A stretch of 64,000 nucleotides of DNA from Adhaeribacter aerolatus (GTDB lineage: Bacteria > Bacteroidota > Bacteroidia > Cytophagales > Hymenobacteraceae). The stretch's first letter is position 1. The number at the start of each line of letters is the position of its first letter. The notes beneath the pieces are model-generated. The model worked only from the letters and a program-made list of their open reading frames with translations, ran no database searches and had not been told where the DNA came from. This document shows, in pieces, positions 51,862 through 61,809 of the stretch. The position numbers and the translations under genes are program-made. The stretch is from assembly GCF_007991635.1 (NCBI RefSeq), contig NZ_BJYS01000016.1:96035-160034 (forward strand), written 5' to 3'.

Positions 51862-53781
51862 ATGTTCCATTATTCTTTAAAAATTACGTTCCAGCGCTTA
51901 AGCATATTGCTATTATTTTACTTAGGTCTGCGATGCGCTTTCTTTCTTTTTAACCAGGATGTTTTTGAGGCGGCGCCACCGGCTCAAATATTGCTGGCCT
52001 TTCTGCACGGCCTGCGTTTTGATGCAGCCGCCCTGCTTACCATTAACCTGCCTTTTATTGCACTTTCGGTTTTCCCGAATATTTCATCGCTCCGCAACCG
52101 AAAGTACCAGCAGTTTTTGCGCATTCTTTATGTGCTGCTAAATACGGTTTTCTTCTTCGTTAATTTAATTGATATTGAATATTTTAAATTCATCGGGCGG
52201 CGCACTTCCAACGAGCTCTTAATTATTACCCAGGACATTGCCGACCAGGCCAGCCATTTGGCCGTGGATTATTGGTATTTTATCTTTTTAACCCTGCTTT
52301 TGGGCTTTATATTAAACCGGATATACCCCGTTTACCGGGAACCCCGGCGCCCGGAACAGGCTAACTGGGATTTGCAGCGGGTGTTAGCCATCTTTTTTTT
52401 AGGTATATTTTGCACCTTAGGCATCCGCGGCGGCACACAGTACAAACCTCTGCGCATCAGCCACGCTTTTGTACAGGAACCGGCAGTGCTGGGTAACCTG
52501 GCCCTGAACAGTACTTTTACCTTTATCCGCAGCCTGAATAATGCGCCACTGGAAAAGGCCAATTACTTTGCGAACCAGGCTGCCGTGGCCCGGCACCTGG
52601 GTTTTTCGCCCCAAAAGTACGCCACCCAAAAGCTCCCGCCGCAGCCCGAAAACGTCGTAATTATTATCCTCGAAAGCTTTGCCTCCGAATATATTGGCTA
52701 TGAAAATAATGGCCGCGGCTATACACCTTTTTTCGATTCGCTGGCGGCCCAAGGCACTTTTTTCCGGCATAACTATGCTAACGGCAAACGCTCTATTCTG
52801 GCCCTACCTTCTATCCTGGCCGGCCTGCCCTCCCTCATGGACGATCCTTTTATTTCTTCAGTCTACGAGTCGAACCAATTATTTGGGCTCGGTTCAATTC
52901 TGAATCGGGCCGGCTATACCACCTCTTTCTTTCACGGGGCGGCCAACGGTACCATGGGATTTAACGCTTTTACCAAATCTATTGGCATAACGCATTATTA
53001 TGGCTTAAACGAGTACCCCAAAGAACTAAAAGAAAGGGATTACGATGGCCTTTGGGGAATTGTGGATGAGCCCTACCTGCAATACGTGGTAAGACAACTA
53101 ACAAAGCAAAAACCACCTTTTGCCGCTACGGTGTTTACGCTCAGCTCGCACGACCCTTATTTTGTGCCGGCAGAACACCGGGGTAAATTTCCGAAGGGTA
53201 ATTTGCCCATCCACGAAACCATTGGCTACACCGATTATGCATTGCGGCAATTTTTTAAATCGGCGGCCCGGCAACCCTGGTACCAAAATACGTTGTTTGT
53301 ACTAACCGGCGATCACACCCATAAAAGCAAGGTAAAAGACTATAATAATCTGGTGGGTATGCACAAAGTACCTTTGCTTTTTTATCATCCAGGTAAAAAA
53401 TTCCCGGCTTACAATACAGTCAAAATATCCCAGCACGCCGATATATTGCCAACCCTGGTCCATTACCTGCAGGTACCCACAAATAAATTATTACCATTCG
53501 GCCATTCTCTACTCGATTCGGCAACTACCGGCCAGGCACTTTTATACCTCGAAGGTGTTGCCACGCTCTTGCACCAGGATTATATTACCCAACTTAACCC
53601 CAACGAAGAGTTAAAACTATACCAGTATCAATTGCACGGCCTGAAACGCGCACCGCAAGCGCCTGATGCCAAGCGCCGGCAATACGGAGACGACCTGAAA
53701 GCCTATCTGCAATATTTTAAAAACGGCTTAATCGAGAATAATCTTTATTACTGGATTCCTTCTAAGTTACCTGCCCAATAA
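51862..53781 (+). CDS. LTA-synthase-like sulfatase-fold membrane protein
   Basis: A 639-residue protein; the ATG at 51862 is chosen because the longer frame overlaps ald and its terminator. Five TM helices in the first 250 residues (for example ILLLFYLGLRCAFFLF, VLLNTVFFFVNLIDIEYF, LLLGFILNRIYPVY, VLAIFFLGIFCTLGI). The periplasmic catalytic domain of the alkaline-phosphatase/sulfatase fold follows: VVIIILESFASEYIGY, the nucleophile region NYANGKRSILALPSILAGLPSL, and LTGDHTHKS near the end. Bacteroidota lack lipoteichoic acid, so the real role is likely transfer of phosphoglycerol or phosphoethanolamine-type groups to a glycan or lipid. Confidence 0.9.
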   Translation: MFHYSLKITFQRLSILLLFYLGLRCAFFLFNQDVFEAAPPAQILLAFLHGLRFDAAALLTINLPFIALSVFPNISSLRNRKYQQFLRILYVLLNTVFFFVNLIDIEYFKFIGRRTSNELLIITQDIADQASHLAVDYWYFIFLTLLLGFILNRIYPVYREPRRPEQANWDLQRVLAIFFLGIFCTLGIRGGTQYKPLRISHAFVQEPAVLGNLALNSTFTFIRSLNNAPLEKANYFANQAAVARHLGFSPQKYATQKLPPQPENVVIIILESFASEYIGYENNGRGYTPFFDSLAAQGTFFRHNYANGKRSILALPSILAGLPSLMDDPFISSVYESNQLFGLGSILNRAGYTTSFFHGAANGTMGFNAFTKSIGITHYYGLNEYPKELKERDYDGLWGIVDEPYLQYVVRQLTKQKPPFAATVFTLSSHDPYFVPAEHRGKFPKGNLPIHETIGYTDYALRQFFKSAARQPWYQNTLFVLTGDHTHKSKVKDYNNLVGMHKVPLLFYHPGKKFPAYNTVKISQHADILPTLVHYLQVPTNKLLPFGHSLLDSATTGQALLYLEGVATLLHQDYITQLNPNEELKLYQYQLHGLKRAPQAPDAKRRQYGDDLKAYLQYFKNGLIENNLYYWIPSKLPAQ

Positions 53782-53784
53782 CCA

Positions 53785-54246
53785 TTACAGATTCAGTTCC
53801 AGCTCCGAGAAAGGTGGAATAATTTCCAGGGGTTTGTACTCTTTGGTTTGGAAATTTACTTCCCAGCAGTAATGCTGTAGGCCATTGGTTAACACCACGT
53901 ACCGGGCTCTGATCTGCTGATTATATACGCTGGCCTGCTTAACGGTCGCTGCCGAAATGGTTACCCCAGCTGCTTTGCACTCAACCAGCATAACTGGGTG
54001 GCCGCTGGTGCCGTAAACGCATAAATCTGTTCTTTTGGCTAATTGGTTGTAGGTGGTGCCGCGTTCAATCGCCAGTAAACTTTTCGGGTATTGCAGGTGC
54101 CTAACGAGGAAATTAATAAAATGCTGGCGTACCCACTCCTCGGGTGTTAAGGTTACGTATTTCCGGCGGATAAAATCAAAAATCAGGCTGGATCCGGCGG
54201 AATGTTTAATTTTGTAATCGTAAGCGGGTAAATTAAGCTGCTGCAT
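53785..54246 (-). CDS. HsdR_N-type (PD-(D/E)XK fold) protein
   Basis: A 153-residue protein from the ATG at 54246 (MQQLNLPAYDYKIKHSAGS); the longer frame adds 19 unlike residues. The fold is that of the type I restriction R-subunit N-terminus: ECW-like EEWVRQHFINFLV, then a nuclease-type core with DLCVYGTSGHPVMLVECKA, in which Asp and the Glu-x-Lys form the PD-(D/E)XK site. Stand-alone proteins of this type are common in Bacteroidota and their role is unknown. No other restriction-modification gene is near. The gene is convergent with the LTA-synthase-like gene, 3 bases apart. Confidence 0.82.
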   Translation of the reverse strand: MQQLNLPAYDYKIKHSAGSSLIFDFIRRKYVTLTPEEWVRQHFINFLVRHLQYPKSLLAIERGTTYNQLAKRTDLCVYGTSGHPVMLVECKAAGVTISAATVKQASVYNQQIRARYVVLTNGLQHYCWEVNFQTKEYKPLEIIPPFSELELNL

Positions 54247-54440
54247 TTTAAAAATTATAAAGCTGGCGCCAAAGATAATTACCTGGACGCCGATTGCCGA
54301 CACAACAGGTTATTACCCGCAGTTACCCGGTTTGAAAGCTTTGCAAGCGCAGTTTTAAAGTACTTGACGTAAGTCCTAAATTAAACAAAAGATATTTAAT
54401 CGCGCCAAAATATTCTAATGGCTGTAAAATAAAACATACC

Positions 54441-55214
54441 ATGAAATCGAAAGATGATATTGTTAAGAACTGGTTGCCCCGCTATACGGGTACTCCTTTA
54501 AACGAATTTGGTGAGTACATTTTGTTAACCAATTTTCATAATTATATAGATTCATTCTCTGCCCGTTACAATGTTCCTGTTAAAGGAATAGGTAAACCCA
54601 TGCAAACGGCCACCGCCGAAAATATTACCATCATTAATTTTGGAATGGGCAGTGCCATGGCTGCCACGGTAATGGATTTATTATCGGCCGTACGGCCAAA
54701 AGCAGCTTTGTTTTTAGGTAAATGCGGTGGCCTGAAAGACAAAGTAAAAGTAGGCGATATTATTCTGCCCATTGCGGCCATCCGGGGCGAAGGTACCTCG
54801 GATGACTACCTGCCACCGGAAATTCCGGCGCTACCCTCCTTCCGGCTGCAGCGGGCGGTTTCTTCGATGATTAAAAAATACGAACTCGATTACTGGACCG
54901 GTACCGTGTATACCACCAACCGGCGGGTGTGGGAACATGACGATGAGTTTAAAGAATATTTGCGCAAAGTGCGGGTGCTGGGCATTGATATGGAAACGGC
55001 TACCATTTTTGTGGTAGGCTTCATGAATAATATTCCGCACGGTGCGCTGCTGTTGGTTTCAGATAGCCCCATGACCCCGGATGGCGTAAAAACCGCTGAG
55101 AGCGATTTAAAAGTTACTTCTAACTTTGTGGAAAAACATTTAAATATTGGCATCGATTCCATGATTGAACTCCGCGATTCCGGCGAATCGGTTAAGCACC
55201 TGCGTTTTGAATAA
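54441..55214 (+). CDS. amn: AMP nucleosidase
   Basis: A 257-residue member of the nucleoside phosphorylase-I fold, corresponding to the catalytic part of the AMP nucleosidase group in Bacteroidota, shorter than the 480-residue E. coli Amn. Blocks: ITIINFGMGSAMAATVMDLL, LFLGKCGGLKDKVKVGDIILP, and VLGIDMETATIFVVGF, where Glu binds ribose. Splits AMP to adenine and ribose 5-phosphate. The downstream amidohydrolase starts inside its last codons. Confidence 0.88.
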   Translation: MKSKDDIVKNWLPRYTGTPLNEFGEYILLTNFHNYIDSFSARYNVPVKGIGKPMQTATAENITIINFGMGSAMAATVMDLLSAVRPKAALFLGKCGGLKDKVKVGDIILPIAAIRGEGTSDDYLPPEIPALPSFRLQRAVSSMIKKYELDYWTGTVYTTNRRVWEHDDEFKEYLRKVRVLGIDMETATIFVVGFMNNIPHGALLLVSDSPMTPDGVKTAESDLKVTSNFVEKHLNIGIDSMIELRDSGESVKHLRFE

Positions 55215-56859
55215 AAAGTATCCGTTCCTGGCTTTCTTTATTTTAAGTTTTGGCTGGTTTACGGGTTGCCGCCAGCCTGAACCGGCCGACCTGATCATCT
55301 ACAACGCCCGGGTGTATACCGCCGACAACGACTCCACGGTAGCCGAAGCTTTTGCCGTAAAAGATGGTAAATTCCTGGAAGTGGGTGGGTCTTCCTTTAT
55401 CCGGACGAAATACAAAGGGCAGCAGGAGCTTGACTTAAAAGGCAAACCGGTTTACCCCGGCTTTATTGATGCCCATGCGCACTTTTATGGCTACGCCCAA
55501 AATCTAAGACAAGTCGATTTAGTGGGTACCAAATCGTTTCGCGAGGTAATACAACGCTTGGAAACCCACCGGAAAAAGCACCCTGATACGCCTTGGTTGC
55601 TGGGCCGCGGCTGGGACCAGAACGATTGGCCGGAAAAAGAATTCCCGACCAACGACACCCTGAACAAATTATTCCCTGATGTGCCGGTATTTATTACCCG
55701 GATAGACGGACACGCTGCCCTGGTTAATGCCAAAGCTTTGGCCATGGCTCAGGTTACACCTGCCACATCTGTTTCGGGCGGGTTAATCGGAATAGAAAAT
55801 GGCAGGCTTACCGGCTTATTGGTAGATAATGCGCAAGGGCTGGTCTCGCGCAAAATACCGCCGCTGCAAACCGCTGATTTGGTAAAGGTATTCCTGGCGG
55901 CTCAGGAAAACCTATTTGCGGTGGGCTTAACCAGTGTAGTAGATGCCGGCCTCGAAAAACCGGTTATTCAACTGATAGATTCGCTGCAAAAAGCCAAAGC
56001 CTTAAAAATGCGCATTTACGCCATGCTGAATCCGTCGGAGGAAAATAAAAGTTATTATTTTAAAAACGGGCCTTACCACACGCCCTATCTGCATGTTCGT
56101 TCTTTTAAAGTTTATGCCGATGGCGCGCTGGGTTCCCGGGGCGCCTGCCTGCTGCACCCTTACCACGATAAGCCCGGCCAAACCGGTTTTTTGCTGCAAA
56201 ACCAAACGTACTACCGCCAATTGGCCAAACAACTGAACCAACTGGGTTTCCAGATGAACACCCACGCTATCGGCGACTCTGCCAACCGGCTGATGCTGAA
56301 TATTTACGGCGAGGTATTAAAAGGGAAAAACAACAAGCGGTGGCGCATCGAACACGCGCAGGTAGTCCATCCGGCCGATGTGCCAAAATTTGGCAGGTTT
56401 AATATTATCCCATCGGTACAGCCTACCCACGCCACTTCCGATATGTACTGGGCCGCCGACCGCCTGGGACCGGAACGCATCGCTCATGCCTATGCATATA
56501 AAACCCTGCTGAAGCAAAACGGCTTTATTCCTTTAGGCAGTGATTTTCCGGTGGAAGATATTAATCCTCTGTATGGTTTTCATGCGGCAGTAGCCCGGCA
56601 GGATGCTAAAAATTACCCCAACGGCGGCTTTGCAAAAAATAATGCCCTCACCCGCATGCAGGCACTCTATGGCATGACCCGCTGGGCCGCTTACGCCAAC
56701 TTCGAAGAAAATGAAAAAGGAAGCATCGAAAGAAATAAATTGGCCGATTTTGTAATATTAGATCAGGATATTATCACGACTGCCTTGCCAAATTTAAGAG
56801 CCACCAAAGTACTGGCAACCTACTCCAACGGCGAATTAGTTTACGGCAGAAATAAATAA
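55207..56859 (+). CDS. YtcJ-like amidohydrolase, predicted lipoprotein
   Basis: A 550-residue protein. I infer a TTG start at 55207, because it begins a lipoprotein signal (MNKKYPFLAFFILSFGWFTGC with lipobox near residue 18-21); no ATG lies near. The amidohydrolase core shows VYPGFIDAHAHFYGYA (His metal ligands), a Lys-less second site around RSFKVYADGALGSRG, NTHAIGDSANRL, RIEHAQVVHPADV, and GSDFPVEDINPL. It resembles YtcJ/NfdA N-substituted formamide deformylase types. The substrate is unknown. The first 8 bases overlap the end of amn. Confidence 0.85.
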   Translation: MNKKYPFLAFFILSFGWFTGCRQPEPADLIIYNARVYTADNDSTVAEAFAVKDGKFLEVGGSSFIRTKYKGQQELDLKGKPVYPGFIDAHAHFYGYAQNLRQVDLVGTKSFREVIQRLETHRKKHPDTPWLLGRGWDQNDWPEKEFPTNDTLNKLFPDVPVFITRIDGHAALVNAKALAMAQVTPATSVSGGLIGIENGRLTGLLVDNAQGLVSRKIPPLQTADLVKVFLAAQENLFAVGLTSVVDAGLEKPVIQLIDSLQKAKALKMRIYAMLNPSEENKSYYFKNGPYHTPYLHVRSFKVYADGALGSRGACLLHPYHDKPGQTGFLLQNQTYYRQLAKQLNQLGFQMNTHAIGDSANRLMLNIYGEVLKGKNNKRWRIEHAQVVHPADVPKFGRFNIIPSVQPTHATSDMYWAADRLGPERIAHAYAYKTLLKQNGFIPLGSDFPVEDINPLYGFHAAVARQDAKNYPNGGFAKNNALTRMQALYGMTRWAAYANFEENEKGSIERNKLADFVILDQDIITTALPNLRATKVLATYSNGELVYGRNK

Positions 56860-56905
56860 TATGCGGTACATCTGGGCCCCGGGATAAAGCAAGGCAGCAG
56901 ACCGG

Positions 56906-58225
56906 CTAAGTAACTGGTAAGGCTTGTGGGCTACTTTCGGTTTTCCGATCCTTTATGGTTAAGAGGCAAAATAAACCCAACACAAAAAATGCCATTAGCG
57001 CCAGCACACTGTTGCGCATAGAACCGGTGACCTGGGCAATAACGCCGTAAGAAAAGGTACCCAAAATAATAGCCAGTTTTTCGGTAATGTCATAAAAGCT
57101 GAAGAATGAGGCGGTATCGGTAGTATGGGCCGGAATAAGTTTACTATAAGTAGACCGGGACATGGACTGAATACCTCCCATTACCAGACCAACCACCGCG
57201 GCCAGCAGGTAAAAAGCGTATTCGGTGTAAACAAAGTAGGCTCCGCCGCAAATACCCACCCAGATCAGAACAGCCAACACTAAAGTTTTAATATTACCTA
57301 TTCTACCGGAAAGACGGGCAAAACCGTAGGCCCCCGCGATAGCCACCAGTTGCAGAATAAGAATCGTTAAAATTAATTTACTGGCCTCCAGGTGCAGTTC
57401 TTTGTCGCCGAAAACGGTAGCCACGTACATTACGGTTTGCACGCCCATGCTGTAAAAGAAAAAAGACAGGAGGAAACGTTTTAAGAAGGCCATTTGCTGC
57501 ACCTGCCCGAACACCTGCTTTAACTCTCTGAAGCCGTTGAGCAGCCAACTGCCGGTGCGGGCCTTGCGGTGGGTATATTTTGGTAAGTAGTACAAGGTAT
57601 AATGGGCAAAACCAAACCACCAGATGCCGGTAGTTAAAAAGGCAATCCGGGGGGGCAAACTCGTATTGGCCGGGTCCAGACCAAATAAGGTTGGCTGCAA
57701 TACCAATGCCAGGTTAAATATTAACAGCAATACGCTGCCCAAATAGCCAATGGCAAACCCGCGGGCACTTAGTTTATCAAACTGATCTTCGGTAGCAATA
57801 TCGGGTAAGTAGGAGTTATAAAAAACAATACTGCCGGTCCAGCCCATAGCCGAAAACATAAACAAAAACATAGAAACGGTAAAAGTTTCGTTGGTAAAGA
57901 AAAACAACCCGGCGCAGGAAATAGAACCCAGGTAGCAGAATATTTGCAGAAACATTTTTTTGCGGCCACTGTAATCGGCAATGGCCGTGAGCAAGGGATT
58001 TATGAGCGCAATAACCAGGTAAGAAAAAGAAATGCTGTAGGAAAATAGCACCGAAGAATCGAGTTGCCAGCCCAAAAAATTTACCATGCTGCTACTATCG
58101 GCTTGCTGCGCTACAGCTCCGTAGTAAATCGGGAAAATAGTAGAAATAATGACCAGCGAATGCACCGAATTGGCCCAATCGTAAAAACACCAGGCCCGCG
58201 TTATTTTGGGATTATTTTTTTCCAT
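56906..58225 (-). CDS. UMF1/Atg22-like MFS transporter
   Basis: A 439-residue membrane protein with about 12 TM helices. The N-terminal ITRAWCFYDWANSVHSLVIISTIFPIYYG is the UMF1 family mark ('aWalYDwAnSaf..vi...iFpiYf'), and ADYSGRKKMFLQIFCYLGS is the MFS A-motif. Relatives include yeast vacuolar effluxer Atg22. Substrate in bacteria is unknown. Ends in a cytoplasmic tail. Confidence 0.9.
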   Translation of the reverse strand: MEKNNPKITRAWCFYDWANSVHSLVIISTIFPIYYGAVAQQADSSSMVNFLGWQLDSSVLFSYSISFSYLVIALINPLLTAIADYSGRKKMFLQIFCYLGSISCAGLFFFTNETFTVSMFLFMFSAMGWTGSIVFYNSYLPDIATEDQFDKLSARGFAIGYLGSVLLLIFNLALVLQPTLFGLDPANTSLPPRIAFLTTGIWWFGFAHYTLYYLPKYTHRKARTGSWLLNGFRELKQVFGQVQQMAFLKRFLLSFFFYSMGVQTVMYVATVFGDKELHLEASKLILTILILQLVAIAGAYGFARLSGRIGNIKTLVLAVLIWVGICGGAYFVYTEYAFYLLAAVVGLVMGGIQSMSRSTYSKLIPAHTTDTASFFSFYDITEKLAIILGTFSYGVIAQVTGSMRNSVLALMAFFVLGLFCLLTIKDRKTESSPQALPVT

Positions 58226-58486
58226 TAAAATGGGTTTTATCTCCTAAAGATATTCAGATTAAATTTTATCCCAACTAACCCCATACATTTTTGAAGATAA
58301 TTAACTGAGGTTATTCAAACATTTTAAAAGAGGTCTATAAGGTACCCACTTGGGGTATTAGGCCGGAGATGGAGTTGCTACCTGCTTACTAGTTGCCACA
58401 CAGTATTTCGGGCTTACCAGAATGACAGCGTTGCTAAACTCAGCCTTAAGAGAGAGTAAAAAGTAAGCTTTATTTTAAAATGGCAT

Positions 58487-58513
58487 AAAAAAGCCGGTTA
58501 AACCCGGCTTTTG
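58487..58513 (-). terminator. Terminator after the TIM-barrel gene
   Basis: Stem AAAAGCCGG/CCGGCTTTT (minus strand AAAGCCGGG.. with T run of six). It lies 20 bases past the stop of the leftward gene. The rest of the 308-base gap to 58226 shows nothing else. Confidence 0.85.
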
Positions 58514-58533
58514 TTACTATTATTAAGAGTTTC

Positions 58534-59376
58534 TTATCCCAGCATCCGGAATATACCCCTGGTATAGCCCACTGATTCGGCCAGTCCGGGTACCGGGTCA
58601 TTGGCATCTTTTTCGTATTCCAGTCCTAGTACACCCTGGTATTTAATTTTCATTAAGGTCCGGAGGAATTGCGGAATATCGATTACGCCGCGGCCAATTT
58701 CCAGGGGCGTATCTTTAGCGGTGGTGCCGGTTACGTCTTTTAAATGCACATCGTATAAGCGATCGGCGTATTTCTGAGCCATTTTGGCCGGGTCCTGCCC
58801 AATGCGAACGGTATGTCCGATATCAATGCACAAGCCAATGCGTTTGTCGAAGGATTTTATGCGCTCATATACGGTATCAGGACTTGGGTAAACCTTATCA
58901 CCAGGCCCGTGATTATGAATAGCCAGTTTTATGTTGTGCTCTTTCACCAGTTTATCTACCAGCGGCAGCAACTCGTAATTAGGCACCCCGATAATCGTTT
59001 GAATGCCCATCTGTTTCGCGTAATTAAAAGCGCGTTTTACCTCGTCCTCCGATTTCATGTAAATTACACCTGCTCCATATAAGGTCAGGCCGGCAGCCTT
59101 TACTTTAGCCACCGCCTCGTTAATCTGTTCGGGGGTGCTGGTTAAGGGCAAATGCACATCTTTCAGGGCCAGGTGGGTCAGCCCAATTTTTTTGGAATAT
59201 TTAATGGTGTCGTCCAGAGAGAACTTATGCATGGTATAAGAAGCCAAACCCAGAGGAATAGGTAAGCTTTTAGCGGAAGCCGTTTGGGCGAATGCAGTAG
59301 TAGTGGTGCCAGGTAGCAGGCCGGCGGCCAGGCCAATTCCTGCTACTTTCATAAAATCTTTACGGGAAAGAGACAT
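58534..59376 (-). CDS. Exported sugar phosphate isomerase/epimerase-like TIM-barrel protein
   Basis: A 280-residue protein with a Tat-like signal (SRKDFMKVAG, RK in place of RR, then AGLAAGLLPGTTTTAFAQ). The barrel has THLALKDVHLPL, LYGAGVIYMKSEDE, KLAIHNHGPGD, GLCIDIGHTVRIG and LYDVHLKDVTGT, with the His, Glu and Asp metal ligands of AP-endonuclease-2-like isomerases. Many exported relatives occur in Bacteroidota near sugar genes. Substrate unknown. Confidence 0.88.
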   Translation of the reverse strand: MSLSRKDFMKVAGIGLAAGLLPGTTTTAFAQTASAKSLPIPLGLASYTMHKFSLDDTIKYSKKIGLTHLALKDVHLPLTSTPEQINEAVAKVKAAGLTLYGAGVIYMKSEDEVKRAFNYAKQMGIQTIIGVPNYELLPLVDKLVKEHNIKLAIHNHGPGDKVYPSPDTVYERIKSFDKRIGLCIDIGHTVRIGQDPAKMAQKYADRLYDVHLKDVTGTTAKDTPLEIGRGVIDIPQFLRTLMKIKYQGVLGLEYEKDANDPVPGLAESVGYTRGIFRMLG

Positions 59377-59921
59377 GCGTGCGATTTAAATTATTTGAAT
59401 GAATAATATTAGTGTAATGTTAAACCGGCCGGATTAAGCAAGTAACCAACCGGTGTTAAACTTAATAAATTTTAAAATATATTAAATAATTTAATTGTGC
59501 AATTACCTGAATAGTAGATTTAAGGATAAGTTAATAAAGCTTTATTTTCAGAAGTTGTATATCGTCTTCCGTAGAAAACCCATTTACCTGAGTATGATAA
59601 ATTAGCAGCTGTATAATTGGCTGGTATGCCTCGTAAGGTAAGAAATAGTTGGTTGTAAAGGCAGGAAAGTAGAAGCGATTTGGAAAGGATATAGCTGAAG
59701 GAATTATCTTGTTTAACATATTTTCACTTATAAGCCAAAGTAAATCAAATAGATTAAAATAGGTAGACCAAGGTTGTTTTTGAACAGACCTCTTTCTCGT
59801 AGGCTTTTGTTTTCCTCTGGAAGTAGATAATCTTTAACTTAAAAGAAAAAGTATCAGCTTGACATTAACTTTTTTACATAAAACCTTTAGCGGCTATTTC
59901 TTGGAAGCCAAATGCTATTTA
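59377..59921. other. Long intergenic region, no supported gene
   Basis: 545 bases. A 62-codon frame on the minus strand at 59531-59719 has no family resemblance. No structured RNA or hairpin with T run was recognised. Confidence 0.5.
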
Positions 59922-60338
59922 TTAGCTTCTGGCACGCAGTAAATCCCGGATTTCAGTTAACAATATCTCTTCTTTGCTAAGCGTAGGCGTGGCTGGTGCA
60001 GCCTCTTCTTTTCTTTTGAGCGAATTGATACTTTTTACCAGCGCAAATATGGCAGCCGCAATGATAAGAAAATTGATAATTACCTGAATAAAATTACCGT
60101 AATTAATAGAGGCCCCTTCTTTGATTATTTTACCCCCTTCTATTACCGGATCCGATAACTGAATTTTCAAATCAGTAAAATCCACCCCTCCCAAAATCAA
60201 ACCGAAAGGCGGCATGATAATATCATCTACTAGCGAGGTAACAATAGCTCCAAAAGCAACGCCAATTACCACCGCTACGGCTAAATCAATAACGTTGCCT
60301 TTTACAGCGAATTGCTTAAATTCAGATAAGATGCTCAT
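59922..60338 (-). CDS. mscL: Large-conductance mechanosensitive channel
   Basis: A 138-residue channel subunit. The start [25 protein letters not shown] and TM1 [23 protein letters not shown] are canonical, and TM2 is [22 protein letters not shown]. The cytoplasmic tail has a [25 protein letters not shown] helix. It releases turgor under hypo-osmotic shock. A decayed second copy lies 3.2 kb to the right (63574-63711). Confidence 0.96.
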   Translation of the reverse strand: MSILSEFKQFAVKGNVIDLAVAVVIGVAFGAIVTSLVDDIIMPPFGLILGGVDFTDLKIQLSDPVIEGGKIIKEGASINYGNFIQVIINFLIIAAAIFALVKSINSLKRKEEAAPATPTLSKEEILLTEIRDLLRARS

Positions 60339-60645
60339 CGTTTTCTAGTTTTTATTATGGTTAAATTAACTGATTTTAGAGGATAATAGAACTATTTATT
60401 ACATAAAGGATTATATTTAATAAAGTTAACTATTATCTGGGTACCATGAATATAAATATATAATCGCAAATATTAAAGTATATAAGTTTTTGTTCAATAA
60501 TAAGTTAGAGGCGTTTTATGTTGTGAAGACATTTCCCACTTTTTAATTATCGGATAAAAAGGCATTAAACTTTTAAACTTACATTCACAAAAAAAGCCGA
60601 GCGTTGGTTAAAAAGGGTGGGCAAATGATCTAATTTTAGGAAATA
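60339..60645. other. Intergenic region, no gene seen
   Basis: 307 bases between divergent mscL and L,D-transpeptidase genes, A+T rich. No clear TAnnTTTG box or structured RNA. Confidence 0.5.
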
Positions 60646-61809
60646 ATGTTTAAAAAGGATTGGCGAAAGGGGCTATTTACGTGTTGGTGTGGGTTGGTTT
60701 TACCGGCTTTGGCTCATAGCCAAATGATTCACCCACAAGTGGCAAGCTTATCGCAAGCCCTGGAACATTATCGAAAAATAGCAAATAAGAATTCCTGGTC
60801 TAGCTTTCCGGTAAATATTTGTTTGCGGCCCAATGACAGTAGCACCTACATCCCAAAACTGCGGCATAATTTGATTTTAACCCGTGACCTACCAGAAGTT
60901 GATACCAGCACGCTTCCCGTATATGATAAAGTATTATTTGCCGCCGTTATTAAATTTCAGGAGCGGCATGGCTTAAAAGCCGATGGCATTGTGGGAAAAT
61001 CCACTTTAGAAGCTTTGAATATTACCCCCGCCCAACGCATCCGGCAACTGGAGTTTAACTTGCTGCGGTGGCAGGCGGATACCATTGGCCAGGGTGTGCC
61101 AAGGTTATTATTAAACATTCCAGAATTTTCCTTAAAATTGCTAGATGGTAACTCCAACCTAATTTGGCAAACCAGAGTGATTGTGGGACAACGGCCGAAA
61201 GAGCGCCAAACGGTCTCGCTGACAAGTAAAATATCCTATCTGGTGTTAAACCCTACCTGGAATATTCCCAACAGTATTATCCGAAAGGAAATCATTCCCA
61301 TTCTCCGGAAAGACCCGCATTACCTGGCCCGCAACCAAATGAAATTGTACCGGATAAAGGGGGCGAAAAAATATCTCATTCCGGTAAAGTCAATAAATTG
61401 GCAAACCGCAGACCCGGACCGGGATGCTCTGATGATTATTCAATCGCCTGGAAAAGACAATGCCCTGGGCCGGATAAAATTTATATTTGACAATCCATAC
61501 CAGATTTACCTGCACGATACCCCTGAAAAAAGTATATTTAACCATGAGTTACGGGATTACAGCCACGGCTGCGTGCGGGTACAAAACCCGGAAATATTAG
61601 CAGCCTATCTGTTAAACCAGAACTGGCAAAAAACGCTGCCCTGGCCCCTGGAATTTGAAGAAAGTACAGTGGAGAAAATAGTTTATCTGCCGAAACCGTT
61701 GCCTATCAAAATAGGCTATTTCACCAGTTGGGTTAATGAAAAGGGAATCTTACAGTTCCGGGAAGATATTTATAAAATAGATAAGTTCAGTACCGATTTT
61801 AAATTTTAA
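60646..61809 (+). CDS. L,D-transpeptidase with peptidoglycan-binding domain
   Basis: A 387-residue exported enzyme (signal MFKKDWRKGLFTCWCGLVLPALAHSQ). A peptidoglycan-binding domain lies at about 85-125 (YDKVLFAAVIKFQERHGLKADGIVGKSTLEAL), then a YkuD catalytic domain with IYLHDTPEKSIF and DYSHGCVRVQNP, where His and Cys are the catalytic pair. It belongs to the YcbB/LdtD group with the domain order reversed in length. It crosslinks peptidoglycan through 3-3 bonds in the periplasm. Confidence 0.9.
   Translation: MFKKDWRKGLFTCWCGLVLPALAHSQMIHPQVASLSQALEHYRKIANKNSWSSFPVNICLRPNDSSTYIPKLRHNLILTRDLPEVDTSTLPVYDKVLFAAVIKFQERHGLKADGIVGKSTLEALNITPAQRIRQLEFNLLRWQADTIGQGVPRLLLNIPEFSLKLLDGNSNLIWQTRVIVGQRPKERQTVSLTSKISYLVLNPTWNIPNSIIRKEIIPILRKDPHYLARNQMKLYRIKGAKKYLIPVKSINWQTADPDRDALMIIQSPGKDNALGRIKFIFDNPYQIYLHDTPEKSIFNHELRDYSHGCVRVQNPEILAAYLLNQNWQKTLPWPLEFEESTVEKIVYLPKPLPIKIGYFTSWVNEKGILQFREDIYKIDKFSTDFKF

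Noticed and set aside
59531..59719. 62-codon frame on the minus strand in a long gap
   Set aside because: No family resemblance, no signal or domain pattern, no promoter box, and length close to what chance gives in A+T-rich DNA.
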